64,000 nucleotides of DNA from the NCBI GenBank assembly GCA_963797485.1, contig CAWCPF010000004.1, positions 309,612 to 373,611 on the forward strand. Direction: 5' to 3'. Positions 52,558 through 63,210 of this stretch are shown here, in pieces; position 1 is the first letter of the stretch, and every line of letters begins with the position of its first letter. The notes under the pieces were generated by a model. The model did no database searches, was not told the origin of the DNA, and was given only the letters and a program-made list of their open reading frames with translations. The position numbers were made by a program, and so were the translations under genes. Origin of the DNA: CAWAND01 sp963797485 (GTDB taxonomy: Bacteria > Chloroflexota > Anaerolineae > Anaerolineales > E44-bin32).

Positions 52558-52785
52558 TGCCCGGTCCATGTGGATGTGCTGGGCTCCAGCGGGCGACCCC
52601 GCCTTCGGGGCAAGCAGCGCGTTCGGATTGACCGGGCCCTTGCCAATTCCTTGAAGCTGCCCCTCGGCCTGCGACCACGGGTGCGCACCTGGGTGGTTGC
52701 ACGGCTGGCGCCGTTTGGCGCCATGGGTTGAGGCACCGCTTGTAGCCGTGGCAGAACTCGGAATTGGCAGAGGACAGCGAACTAA
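52558..52785. other. Intergenic region with structured sequence and a possible small ORF
   Basis: This 228-bp gap contains several inverted repeats (for example GCCAATTCC and GGAATTGGC about 120 bases apart, and GGCGCC pairs). One plus-strand frame, GTG 52570 to TGA 52729-52731, could encode 53 residues ending LRPRVRTWVVARLAPFGAMG. Neither a known RNA family nor a known protein was recognised. Confidence 0.3.
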
Positions 52786-54753
52786 ATGCCTGAGCCCGGG
52801 CGACCTATGCTGAGATCAGATCACCCCACTGGGGAAGAACGCCCGTCGTTCTTCTCCTGGCTTCGACTTCAATCTTCACGCCTCCGCACCAAACTCATCC
52901 TTCCTTACGTCATCCTGACGCTTGGCGTGTCCTTCGTGGGCATCTTCATCGTGACGCGCCTGGTGTCCTCGTCGGTTCGCGAGCGGTTTGTGAACCAGCT
53001 TTACCAGGCGGCGCGGGTGGCTTCCGACGCTGAGGTCCGCATCGAGGAAACTCAGCTCACCAGCCTGAGGCTGATGGTCTTCACCGTCGGGGTGCCGGAA
53101 GCATTGGGCCAGGATGACTCCGGGGCGTTGTCGGTCCTACTCTTCCCGATCGCCGTCAACAACGGATTAGACAGCGTGGTGGCGCTTGACCCGCAGGGCA
53201 AAGAGATTCTCGGCCTGGGCCTCAATCCGAATACCGGCCAGTACGAGCGTACTTCGGGGGCCGAATTCAACCAATACCCATTTGTGGCCAAAGTCCTTTC
53301 CGGAGAGTCGGATCAGGCCGGAGACAAATTCACCGGCGTGGTTGTGACCAGCTCTGGTCCGGTCCTGTACACCAGCGCGCCGGTCCGAACCGCCAGCGGC
53401 GAGCTGGTCGGAGCGCTGCTGAGCGGGACGCGGCTGTCGGCCATTACCCACGCGCTCAAGGAGCAGTCCTTGGCGGATGTCGGTCTGCTGGATCCGGATG
53501 GCCGCCTGCTGACATCGACCCTGATGCTTCCCGAGGGGGAGGCTTCACCGCTCGACCTGACCAACCCGCCGTCGGGTGCCGACCCGCCGTCGGATATTCG
53601 AGAGCTGACGCTGTTCGACCGAGCCTACCAGGTGGTCTACGCCCCTTGGGTCGTGCGAGATCAGTCCTTGGGTTCGATCGCGGTGGCGTTGCCGAGCAAC
53701 TTCGTGGTCTCGACCGAAGCCACCAGCCGCAATCAGTTCAGCCTCATCTTTGCCACGGCGACCCTGGCGGTCATTGTCCTGGGGTATCTGCTGGCCCAGA
53801 GCATTGCCGGGCCGATCCTTCGGCTTCGGACCATGGCTCAGGCGGTGGCGGCTGGCGACCTGGAACAGCAGAGCGGGCTGACCCGGGGCGACGAAATCGG
53901 TGACCTTGCCCAAGCGTTCGACGTCATGACCTCTCGGCTGCAGTCTCGCACCATGGAGGCCAACCGGCTCTACGAGGAAACCGTCGAACGCAATCGGCAG
54001 CTGGCTGAGATGTACGAACGGCTTCAGGCCGCCCAACAACAGCTGATCCAGTCCGAAAAGCTGGCTGCCGTCGGGCAACTGGCAGCCGGCATTGTGCACG
54101 ACGTGAAGAACCCGCTGGGCGTCATCAAGGGCATGGCCGAAGAACTCATGGAAGACACCATCGATCAGCCCGCCATCCGCCAGGGGCTGCTGGTCATTCG
54201 CGACAACGCCAATCGGGCCAATCTGATCGTCACGGACCTGCTCAAGTTCGCCCGCCAGTCAACTCCCACGATGCAGAAGCGCGACCTGCGCGAGACGATC
54301 CAGGGCTGTCTGCGGCTGACCGACTATCTGATCCGCAAGGGGAATGTCAAGGTGGAAACGGAGCTCCCGGATGACCCGATCTGGGCGACCTACGACCCGC
54401 AGCAGATCGAGCAGGTGATCATCAACCTGATTCAAAACGCCGTTCAGGCCATGCCGGACGGAGGCAAGCTCGAGACGCGCATGATCGACCTCGGAACTGA
54501 GGTCGAGCTGTCCGTGACCGACAACGGCAAGGGCATCTCGCCCGAGCATCTGTCGCGCATCTTCGAGCCGTTCTTCACCACCAAGCCCGAGGGGCAGGGC
54601 ACGGGCATGGGCCTGGCTGTGAGCTACGGCATCATCAGCCGGCATGGCGGCACGATTGACGTCAGCAGCCAGGTCGGACGCGGTACGACATTCAGCCTCC
54701 GCCTGCCCAAGGAGCCGTCCGAAGCCCTGGTCGGCGCGAGTGCCTCGGCATGA
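52786..54753 (+). CDS. Transmembrane sensor histidine kinase with Cache-like sensor and HAMP
   Basis: A 655-residue intact two-helix membrane sensor. The first membrane helix (LILPYVILTLGVSFVGIFIV) is near residue 38. An extracytoplasmic domain (about 60-310) of double-Cache type follows, containing VVALDPQGKEILGLGLN and VTSSGPVLYTSAPVRTASGE. The second helix is FATATLAVIVLGYLLAQSI, then HAMP (GPILRLRTMAQAVAAGDLEQ) and a coiled coil. HisKA has His438 in IVHDVKNPLGVIKG, and the HATPase has VTDNGKGISPEH and GTGMGLAVSYG. The gene overlaps the next one by ATGA, so its output probably goes to the REC domain encoded there. Confidence 0.9.
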   Translation: MPEPGRPMLRSDHPTGEERPSFFSWLRLQSSRLRTKLILPYVILTLGVSFVGIFIVTRLVSSSVRERFVNQLYQAARVASDAEVRIEETQLTSLRLMVFTVGVPEALGQDDSGALSVLLFPIAVNNGLDSVVALDPQGKEILGLGLNPNTGQYERTSGAEFNQYPFVAKVLSGESDQAGDKFTGVVVTSSGPVLYTSAPVRTASGELVGALLSGTRLSAITHALKEQSLADVGLLDPDGRLLTSTLMLPEGEASPLDLTNPPSGADPPSDIRELTLFDRAYQVVYAPWVVRDQSLGSIAVALPSNFVVSTEATSRNQFSLIFATATLAVIVLGYLLAQSIAGPILRLRTMAQAVAAGDLEQQSGLTRGDEIGDLAQAFDVMTSRLQSRTMEANRLYEETVERNRQLAEMYERLQAAQQQLIQSEKLAAVGQLAAGIVHDVKNPLGVIKGMAEELMEDTIDQPAIRQGLLVIRDNANRANLIVTDLLKFARQSTPTMQKRDLRETIQGCLRLTDYLIRKGNVKVETELPDDPIWATYDPQQIEQVIINLIQNAVQAMPDGGKLETRMIDLGTEVELSVTDNGKGISPEHLSRIFEPFFTTKPEGQGTGMGLAVSYGIISRHGGTIDVSSQVGRGTTFSLRLPKEPSEALVGASASA

Positions 54754-56186
54754 GAGCCCGGCGTGTGCTGGTGGTCGACGATGAGAAGGACTACATGAAG
54801 CTGATGGCCGGGCATCTGACCCGCAGGGGTTTTGAGGTCGAGACTGCCGAGAACGGCCGCCTGGCGCTGGAAAAGATCCAGGCCAACGGGCCGTTTGAAG
54901 TCATGGTGGTGGATTTGATGATGCCTGAAGTCGACGGAATCGAGCTCATCCGCCGCGGGCGGGAGACCGATCCGTGGATGGAGTCGATCGTCGTGAGCGG
55001 CGCCGGCACACTCGAGTCGGCCATCTCGTCCATGCGTCAGGGCGGAGCCTTCGACTACCTGCCCAAACCCCTGGAGGCCATGACGGACTTGTCATTGGCG
55101 GTGAGCCGGGCGGCCGAGTTCCGCCAAATTCGGCTTGAGCGCGAGCAGCTGCAGCAGCAGATCGCCGCCGAGCGCCAGCGGTTGAAAACCATCATCGCCA
55201 ACGCCGGAGAAGCCATGATCTCGTGTGGGGCCGATGGGAAGATCGCCGTGGCAAACTCGACCGCCACTGAGCTTTTTGGCCCGGGTGATCTGGTCGGCCA
55301 AACGGCCCTCGAGGTGCTTCCCCCGGCGCTGGCCAGCGTGGCCACCAATTGGCTGGAGTTTGACAGCCAGCGTTCTGCCGTGACCGAAGTCCGCTGGCCG
55401 GCGAACACGGTCCACATGGTGAGCCTGACTCCGATACTCGGTGATCAAGCCGAAGGAGGCACCGGTTGGGTCATGGTCCTCCGCGACGTGACTCCGCTCA
55501 GGCGCATGACCGAACAGAAGATGCGCTTGCTGGCGCGGGCGGCTGATCAAGTGCGGACGCCCTTGGCCGAGGCGTTCTCGGCCGTGGTGGAGTTGAATGA
55601 GCTGCCGGAAGCCAGCAACGAGCGATTTACTGGCATTGTCGAGAAACAGGTCGATCGATTGAGCGCCATACGGACCTGGACGGATGACCTGCTCGCCCTG
55701 GTTCAGATCGAAGCCGGCGAAACCGAATCGTCCGATCCGGCCAGCCTGAATGACGTGATCCAGCAAGCCGAGGCCGGGCTTCGCAACGGGCTGGTGGGTG
55801 CCAAGCAGCTGGACCTTGATTTTGAGGCCGACGGCCAATCGGCTGTGACCATCGATCGCGCCCTCGGCCTGCGCCTGGTCGAGCATATGGTGCGGCAGGC
55901 CGCCTGGCGGGCCGAGCCCAAGGGCAGAATTGGCCTGTCGCTTACGTCGCGGCAGAACCAGACCTGGCTGCAGGTCCATGATGATGGCCCACGGCTCCGG
56001 CCGACCGACGGCACCGAGTTGTTCGAGAGCTTTGCGGCCCGCGCCGGCGATCTGGGGGAGGGGGCCGGCATCAGCCTGGCAACGGTCAAGTCGATCGCCG
56101 ATGTCATCGGCGGGCAGGTGTGGCTTTCGAGTCACTCACCCCAGGGGAATACTTTGTCCGTGTCGTTTGCGGCGGCGGAAGAGTGA
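54750..56186 (+). CDS. REC-PAS protein with degenerate histidine-kinase domain
   Basis: A 478-residue intact protein. REC (about 4-120) has VLVVDDEKDYMKLM, Asp55 in VVDLMMPEVDG, and FDYLPKPLE. PAS (about 145-255) has IIANAGEAMISCGADGKIAV and WVMVLRDVTPLRRM. The HisKA-like helix then reads ARAADQVRTPLAEA, where Asp266 replaces the phosphoacceptor His of SHELRTPL. The ATPase-like part is also degenerate (RLVEHMVRQAAWRAEP in place of an N box, and VHDDGPRLRPTD). It cannot autophosphorylate normally and may act as a phosphate-switched scaffold or regulator of the kinase encoded upstream. Confidence 0.85.
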   Translation: MRARRVLVVDDEKDYMKLMAGHLTRRGFEVETAENGRLALEKIQANGPFEVMVVDLMMPEVDGIELIRRGRETDPWMESIVVSGAGTLESAISSMRQGGAFDYLPKPLEAMTDLSLAVSRAAEFRQIRLEREQLQQQIAAERQRLKTIIANAGEAMISCGADGKIAVANSTATELFGPGDLVGQTALEVLPPALASVATNWLEFDSQRSAVTEVRWPANTVHMVSLTPILGDQAEGGTGWVMVLRDVTPLRRMTEQKMRLLARAADQVRTPLAEAFSAVVELNELPEASNERFTGIVEKQVDRLSAIRTWTDDLLALVQIEAGETESSDPASLNDVIQQAEAGLRNGLVGAKQLDLDFEADGQSAVTIDRALGLRLVEHMVRQAAWRAEPKGRIGLSLTSRQNQTWLQVHDDGPRLRPTDGTELFESFAARAGDLGEGAGISLATVKSIADVIGGQVWLSSHSPQGNTLSVSFAAAEE

Positions 56187-56195
56187 GGTCAGCCC

Positions 56196-59100
56196 TTGAC
56201 GGCTGAAGAGCTCGGCAAGGCCACGGAAGTCCAAGACGACAAGCGCAAGCAGCGCCGGGGCCTGCTCGCCTGGTTCCTGCTGGTGCTGTTTTCGATTTGC
56301 ATCCTGTTCAGCTGCGCCCAGCTGGCCGGGTTGTCAATCCTCAATCCGCCGCAATCGGTCGATCTGCGCTCCAGGATGCAGGCCGACTACAGCCCGTGGG
56401 GATTTGTGGCCTTCGGGCCCATCAACCCCCAGATCCTGGGCGACTTGCTGGGTGACCTGCACCTTGCCCGAGATCCTTCAACCCATCTTGAGCACCGGTT
56501 GTTTGATCCCCGGCTCGTGCCCGACCGAAACCCCGACGCCGACGGTCGACCAACTCGGTCACGCCCAGCATCACGCCCACCCCCAGCCAGACCTTCACAC
56601 CGACGTGGACGGCGACGATCACCAACACCTTCACCATCACGCCCACGGCAACCAACACACCCACACCCACGCCCTACGTGTATCCGATCAAACTGGCCAA
56701 TCCGCAGAATGTGCCGCCTGGGGTGAACACCACCGTCCGCTTCGACATCTTGGTGATCAACTACGGCAGCCTGCCGCCGGCCCAACTGCAAGCGGTGTGT
56801 GATTTCCTGCCATCGGGGATGAGCTACCTGGGGAGCCCCAACCCGGCCGGTGCGTCCATCACCACCTGCCCGGACGGGAGCGGACGGATTGGGATCGTGT
56901 GGACCACAAGCATTTCCATTCCCCAGGGCGGTTTCGCCAGGTTCTCATTCCAGGCGCGTTCCAAGTCCCCGGCGGCCGGGATCTCGATGACCAACGAGGT
57001 CGAGACCATCGGTGGCAATTTCAACACCGCTACCAACTGGAAGACGGTCTATTCCTACACCCCAACACCGACGGCCACGCCGGTGACCATCCCCACCGTC
57101 CGGGACGATTTCTACGGGGGGGTCGAGGACACCTCTATCGCTCCGTCCGCCCCGGGGGTCCTGAGCAACGACCATAACTCGTCGTGGGACACGCTGCAGG
57201 CGACCCGGGTGGTGAACACGCCCTCCTTTGGTGCCTTGACGCTCAACCACAATGGCAGCTTCACCTACCAGACCACGCCCGACTGGTATGGGTTCGACAG
57301 CTTCGTCTACCGGGCGTGCGACCAGGGCGGGTCGTGCGGGGATGCGGCCGTGAACCTGGCGGTCACGCCGGTGCCGAACTCGCCGCGTTTGCAGAATGAC
57401 ACTTACGGCCCGATCGAGGACCTGCCCTTCGCCGCCGCCGCGCCGGGCGTGCTGACCAACGATGCGGACCCCGACAATTTGAGCACGCCCTTCTGGGCCG
57501 GGGTGACGGTCAACCCGACCCCGCTGGTGATGCCGCAGTACGGCGATCTGGTGCTCAACTCAGACGGCAGCTTTAGCTACCAGGCCACGCCTAACTTCTT
57601 TGGCACGCCAGACGTTTTCAACTACCAGGCCTGCGACGGCCCCGGCAGCTGCGGCACAGCCCAGGTCCAATTGAATGTGGTCAATGTCAACGATGCGCCG
57701 GATGCCCAGGATGATCGGGGACGCGTTTACCCCGTTCGTCACCACGAACGAGGACACGCCCATCACGTTGTCGGCCGGGACATCGGTGTTGGCCAACGAC
57801 ACCGACATCGATGGGGACACGCTGAGCATCACCTCTGCCGGGCCGGCGACGAGCGGAACAGTAACTCATACAGCCACGAACGTCACGTACTCGCCGACGC
57901 TCAACACCTTCGGCGACGACAGCTTCAGCTATACGGTGTGCGACAACGGGGTGCCGTCGCTGTGCAATTCGGCCATGGTGTACTTGACCGTGCTGCCAAT
58001 CGACGACACACCACATCCTGCCAACGACACCTACGCCACGCCCTTCAGCCAGTTCGGCGGGCCATACCCGCTCGATGTCCTGGCAAACGACGTCGATAAT
58101 CCTCTTTTCGAGACGGACCCCCTGCACATCGAATCCTTGGTGGCGCCCACGCCACGCAATCCAGTCAGCATCCAGCCTTCGCCCAATGTTCTGATCTATG
58201 ATCCCGATCCCACCGGGACGGCCATCCCATTCCACAGCCCGACGATCCGGGACGTCTTCAACTACCGGGTGTGCGACACGAACACCCAGGGGGCCACACC
58301 CCAGTCGGCCTGCGCTACGGCCCAGGTCAGCCTGCTGATCAACGACGCGCCCATTGCGAATGATGACCCTGGAACAGGTCCAACCCCGACCCCCGATCCA
58401 ATCTACTACACTGTCGACGAGGACACGACCCTGAGCGTTGCCGACGATCACGGTGTCCTGGTCAACGACTACGACCCCAACGTGCCTACGCCGGATCCCA
58501 TAACGGCCGTGCTCCTTGCTGGTCCGTCGCATGTCAGCGGTGTGGGCGGCTCATTCTCCCTCGATGCCAATGGTGGATTCACATACCACGCAACGTTGAA
58601 TTACAACGGAACCGACACGTTCACCTACCGGGCGTACGATGGTGGGCTGTATTCAAGCTCAAGCGGCGCGACGGTGACGGTCCACATCATCCCGGTCAAC
58701 GACGCGCCGGTGGCGGTGGCTGACCCCAGCTATGTGGTCACGCAGGGGGGAAGCTTGAACGTGGCTGCCGCCGGGGTGCTGGCGAATGACACAGACGTTG
58801 ATTTCGACCCACTGACCGCCGTGCTCAACAGCGGGCCGACGCACATTGTGAATCCGTCGGATTTCACGTTGAACTCGGATGGGTCCTTCGACTACACTCC
58901 GGACCCAGCCTTTGCAGGCAACGACACGTTCACCTACTTCGCTAATGACGGCACGGTCGATTCGGCATTGCCGGCCACAGTGACCATCAAGGTCAACGGC
59001 CCGCCGGTGGCGATTGACGACACCTATAACGTCAACGAAGATACCCTCCTGAGTGTGCCTTTGCCCGGGGTCAAGTCGAACGATACCGACCCGAACGGCG

Positions 59101-62100
59101 ACCCGCTGACGGCCATCCTTGACACACCTCCGTCGACCTTCCTTCCGGGCTCATGGTCATTCAACAACGGGGCCTTCACCTACCGCGGCGCAGCGAACTG
59201 GTCCGGCAGCGACAGCTTCACCTACCACGTGATCGACACGGGCGGGCTGGTGTCGAATACTGCCACGGTCACCATCAACGTCTTTACGCAGGACGACCCG
59301 CCGGCAGCCGTTGGCGAAAGCTATTCCACGAGCGAGGACACGCCGCTGAACGTCGACCTCCTCAGATGACCCGGTGCTGCCGCTCGGACTGATGGCCAAC
59401 GACAGCGATGTCGAGGGCGATGCCTTTGATGCCCATTGGGTCAGCGACCCGTCGAACGGAAGTGTGAGCATCAGCCTGGACGGCTCGTTCACATACACGC
59501 CTGCCCCCAATTTCAATGGGACGGACACCTTCCGATATCGGGACTGTGAGATCGCCTTCCCGCTGGTTTGCAGCACCCCGGCCACCGTGACCATCACGGT
59601 TAACGCCGCTAACGACGCCCCGTCGGCGAGCAGCTTCACCGTCCAGGGAAATCAGGGGCAGGCGCTGCAGGTTGATGTCCTGGCGCACACGTTCGATGTC
59701 GAGGGCGACCCGATGACCATCATCGCCCCCGCCGGCCCGCCTGGGGTCGCCACCAGCCAGGGTGGGACGGCCACCTGGAATGACAATGGGACACCTGCCG
59801 ATCCTACCGACGACTACGTCGACTACGCGCCTGATCCGGCGTTTCACAGCACGACCGTCCAGGACACGTTTACTTTCCAGGTCGAGGACAGCTTCGGGGC
59901 GAGCTCGAACGTGGCCACGGTTAGGGTCTGGGTCAACAACGCGCCGGTGGCCAATGACGACCCCGGGTCGGGTCCGACGCCGACACCCAATCCGGTCTTC
60001 TACGAGATGGACGAGGACAGCGGGACGCTGGTGGTTTCCACCGCCGACGGCATCTTGACGAATGACACCGACCCCAACGGTGACCCGCTCCAGGTAGGTT
60101 CTTACGCCTATTCCGGGTCTGGAACCCTCAACCTCAATATCAGCGACGGTTCCTTCGCGTACACGCCGGCCGGTGATTTCAACGGCATCGACACCTTCAC
60201 TTACCGGGCTACCGATGGCCAGCGCCTGTCCAACACGGCTACGGTTACCATCACCGTCAACCCGGTCAACGACCGCGCCGGTGGCCTGGGGAGATGCATA
60301 CAGCGTGGATCAGGGGGACAGCCTGTCGGTCAGCTCCCCCGGTGTCCTTGGGAACGACACAGACACCGAGGGCGACGGCCTGACGGCGGTCCTGAACTGC
60401 GGCCCGTCGAACGCTCAGTCGTTCAGCCTCAACAGCGACGGCTCGTTCGACTACACTCCGCTTCCCGCCTTCCATGGCATCGACATCTTCAGCTATCACG
60501 CCGATGACGGCGATCCGTCCAACATGGCCAATGTGTCAATCACCGTCAACGGTCTGCCCGCGGCCGTGGATGATACCTATGGGCTGAATCAGGACTCTTC
60601 GCTGACGGTCCCGTTCGCCACCGGTGTCCTGGCTAATGACAGCGATCCAGAAGACGGCCAGCCGTCGACAGCCGAGCTTGTGACAGATGTCACAAATGGC
60701 AGCCTGAGCCTGGCATCCGACGGCAGCTTCATCTATTCACCGAATCCGGATTTCTACGGCGTCAACTCGTTCACCTATTGGGCCATTGATAACGATGGCG
60801 CCTACAGCCCTACGATGGCCACGGTGACACTGAACATTGTCAACGCCGCCGATGCCCCACAGGCGGCCGATGACAGTTACAGCGTCAATGAAGACCCGGC
60901 GACGCCGCTGGCTCCTGCCGACCCAGGCGTCAGGGGCAATGACTGCGATCCGGACAATCCACCGTCCTGCACGTCTTATGCCGGGCTGGCGGTGGACCCC
61001 ACGCCTGTGGCTACGCCCTCGCACGGTGTACTCTCCGGACTGGCCGCGGACGGCAGCTTTAGCTACCAGCCGGACGCCAACTACCACGGCCCCGAATTCC
61101 TTCCAGTACCGAATTTGCGATGCCACGCTGCTGTGCGACACGGCGACGGTGAACATCAACGTGACCAGCGTCAACGATCCGCCGGTGGCCAATGACGATC
61201 CGTCAGTCGGGAACCCGATCCCGACCACCGACGAGGACATGCCCTTCCACATCGACGTCCTGGCCAACGACACCGACGTGGACGGCGATGCCCTGAGCGT
61301 GGACCACATCGCCACCGGGCCGCTGCACGGCAACGTCACCAACAACGGCTCGGACGTGACCTACACCCCCAAATCCGGACTACCACGGCGCCGACAGCTT
61401 CTCCTATGTGGCGACCGATGGGACAGCTCTTTCCAACACCGCCACGGTGGATGTGTTTGTGAACCCGATAAACGATATCCCGGTGGCCCACAACAATGGG
61501 TATTCAACCGACGAAGACACCAACCTGATCGTGGGTGCCCCCGGCGTCCTGGGCAATGATGCCGACCTGGGTGATGCACCGGTCAATGTGACGGCGGTTT
61601 CCACCCCGCCTGCCTCCGAGGGTCTGCTGACCGGCCCGGATGACAGCGGCGCATTCAGCTTCGCACCGGCGTCGGATTTCAACGGGTCGACGAGTTTCGA
61701 TTACCAGGTGTGCGATGTGGATCTGGACTGCTCCACAGCCACCGTCGATATCACCGTCGTCCCGGTCAATGACCCGCCGGTGGCGGTAGACGACCCGACC
61801 GGCAACAACACGTCCGAGGACACACCCATCACCATCGACGTCTTGGCCAACGACAGCGATCCGGTCGAGGGTAGCCCGCTGTCGGTGGGTTCAGCGTCAC
61901 CATCGGGGCGACGGGACGGTCACCAACAACGGCACCGATGTCACCTACACGCCGGCTCTGAACTGGAACGGCCCCGATGCCTTTACCTACCGGGCTACCG
62001 ACGGCACCGATACTTCGAACTGGGCGACCGTGAGCGTGGACGTCAGCCCGGTCAACGACGCGCCGACGGCGCAATGCCGAAGCCGGGCCCAATCGACCAG

Positions 62101-63210
62101 GGGGCGAGCGTAATGCGCGACCTCGCGACATACACCAGCGACATCGATGGAATTGTCGTGCCCAGCACCATTCAGGTAACCGGGCCCTCACCATGGCGCA
62201 ACCATCAAACGACGGAGCGGGCACCATCACGTATACACATGATGGCGGAGCAGCCATCAGCGACAGCTACACATATGAAGCTTGCGACGACGGTACACCG
62301 TTGCCGAGCGCCGTGTTCGCAGGCGGTGGTGTCCATAAGCATTCGCCAACCGGTGCTCGAGCTCCAGCTCGACCCCGACAGTGAAAGTCCAGGGGCGAAC
62401 TCGATCGTCACCTTTGTGGCCTCATTCTGGAATGACGGTCCCGGACGGCGTACAACTCCGGTCGTGACCGCCTCGGTCGGCTCGAGCTGCACGCTGCTAA
62501 GCCCCAACCCCATCTACCCTCGAGGGAGATTTCGCCCAATCTAGGGAGGCGGCCTTCAAGAATGTACACGTTCGGTCTGGGGCCGCCGGCTCAAGCTGCG
62601 ATGTGACCGTGACGATCACTTCGGCCAACGGCGTGGGTGCGACCGACATTTCGACCATCGACGTCCCGGCAGGTTTCTCGGCTCTTGGCGCTTTCAGCGC
62701 TTTGGCAGTCTCGCCGCCCTCGGACACACCCACCGCCACCTGGACGGCGACGCCGGTCGATTCGCCGACGCCGACGGCCAGCCAGACCCCTGATCCGTCC
62801 TCACGGCGACAGGCACGCCGCCGGATCCCGCCCTACGGCCACCGCCACGCCCGAACCAGCCGCCACTGCCACCGAGATGCTTGACGGCTCGGCGACCCCG
62901 ACGGACACGTGGTCTCGCCAAGTGACACGCCGGCCGCCTCCAGCGACACCCCGGGAAGCCAGCGACACCCGGCGGCTGCGACAGACACGCCGAGTGCGGC
63001 GGCCGCCGACCGACACTTCGGCCCCCGCCGGTGCCCCCACGGTCACCGACGTGCCGGCGCCCACTCCGACTGATGCGGCATGGCGGCCTCCTCGGCCGGG
63101 CCGACCGACCTTTCCGGTGGTGGCCTGTGGCTGTGGGCCCAGCTCCTGCTGCCGCTCGCCTGGCTGTCGTGGCTGCTGGCGGCGCGAAAGACCGAGGGGA
63201 GAGATCATGA
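56196..63210 (+). CDS. Giant cadherin-like (tandem-95) repeat surface protein (many frameshifts)
   Basis: About 2,330 residues if at least ten frameshifts are repaired (for example near 56455, 56550, 57710, 59370, 60285, 61095, 61385 and 61910). A cytoplasmic start and a signal-anchor helix (AWFLLVLFSICILFSCAQLA) lead to a Thr/Pro linker and a DUF11-like domain (YPIKLANPQNVPPGVNTT). About 16 repeats of 95-100 residues follow, each beginning like AVDDTYNVNEDTLLSV and containing GVLANDTDxDGD, DGSFxYTP and FNGTDTFTYRA. These are calcium-binding cadherin-like folds. Another DUF11-like region (LELQLDPDSESPGANSIVTF), a second Thr/Pro linker and a C-terminal membrane helix (LWLWAQLLLPLAWLSWLLAA) end it. 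The start TTG 56196 follows the previous stop by nine bases. Confidence 0.8.

Noticed and set aside
52558..52785. c-di-GMP riboswitch in the gap after the diguanylate cyclase gene
   Set aside because: I could not find the conserved GEMM core or tetraloop receptor; only generic inverted repeats are visible.
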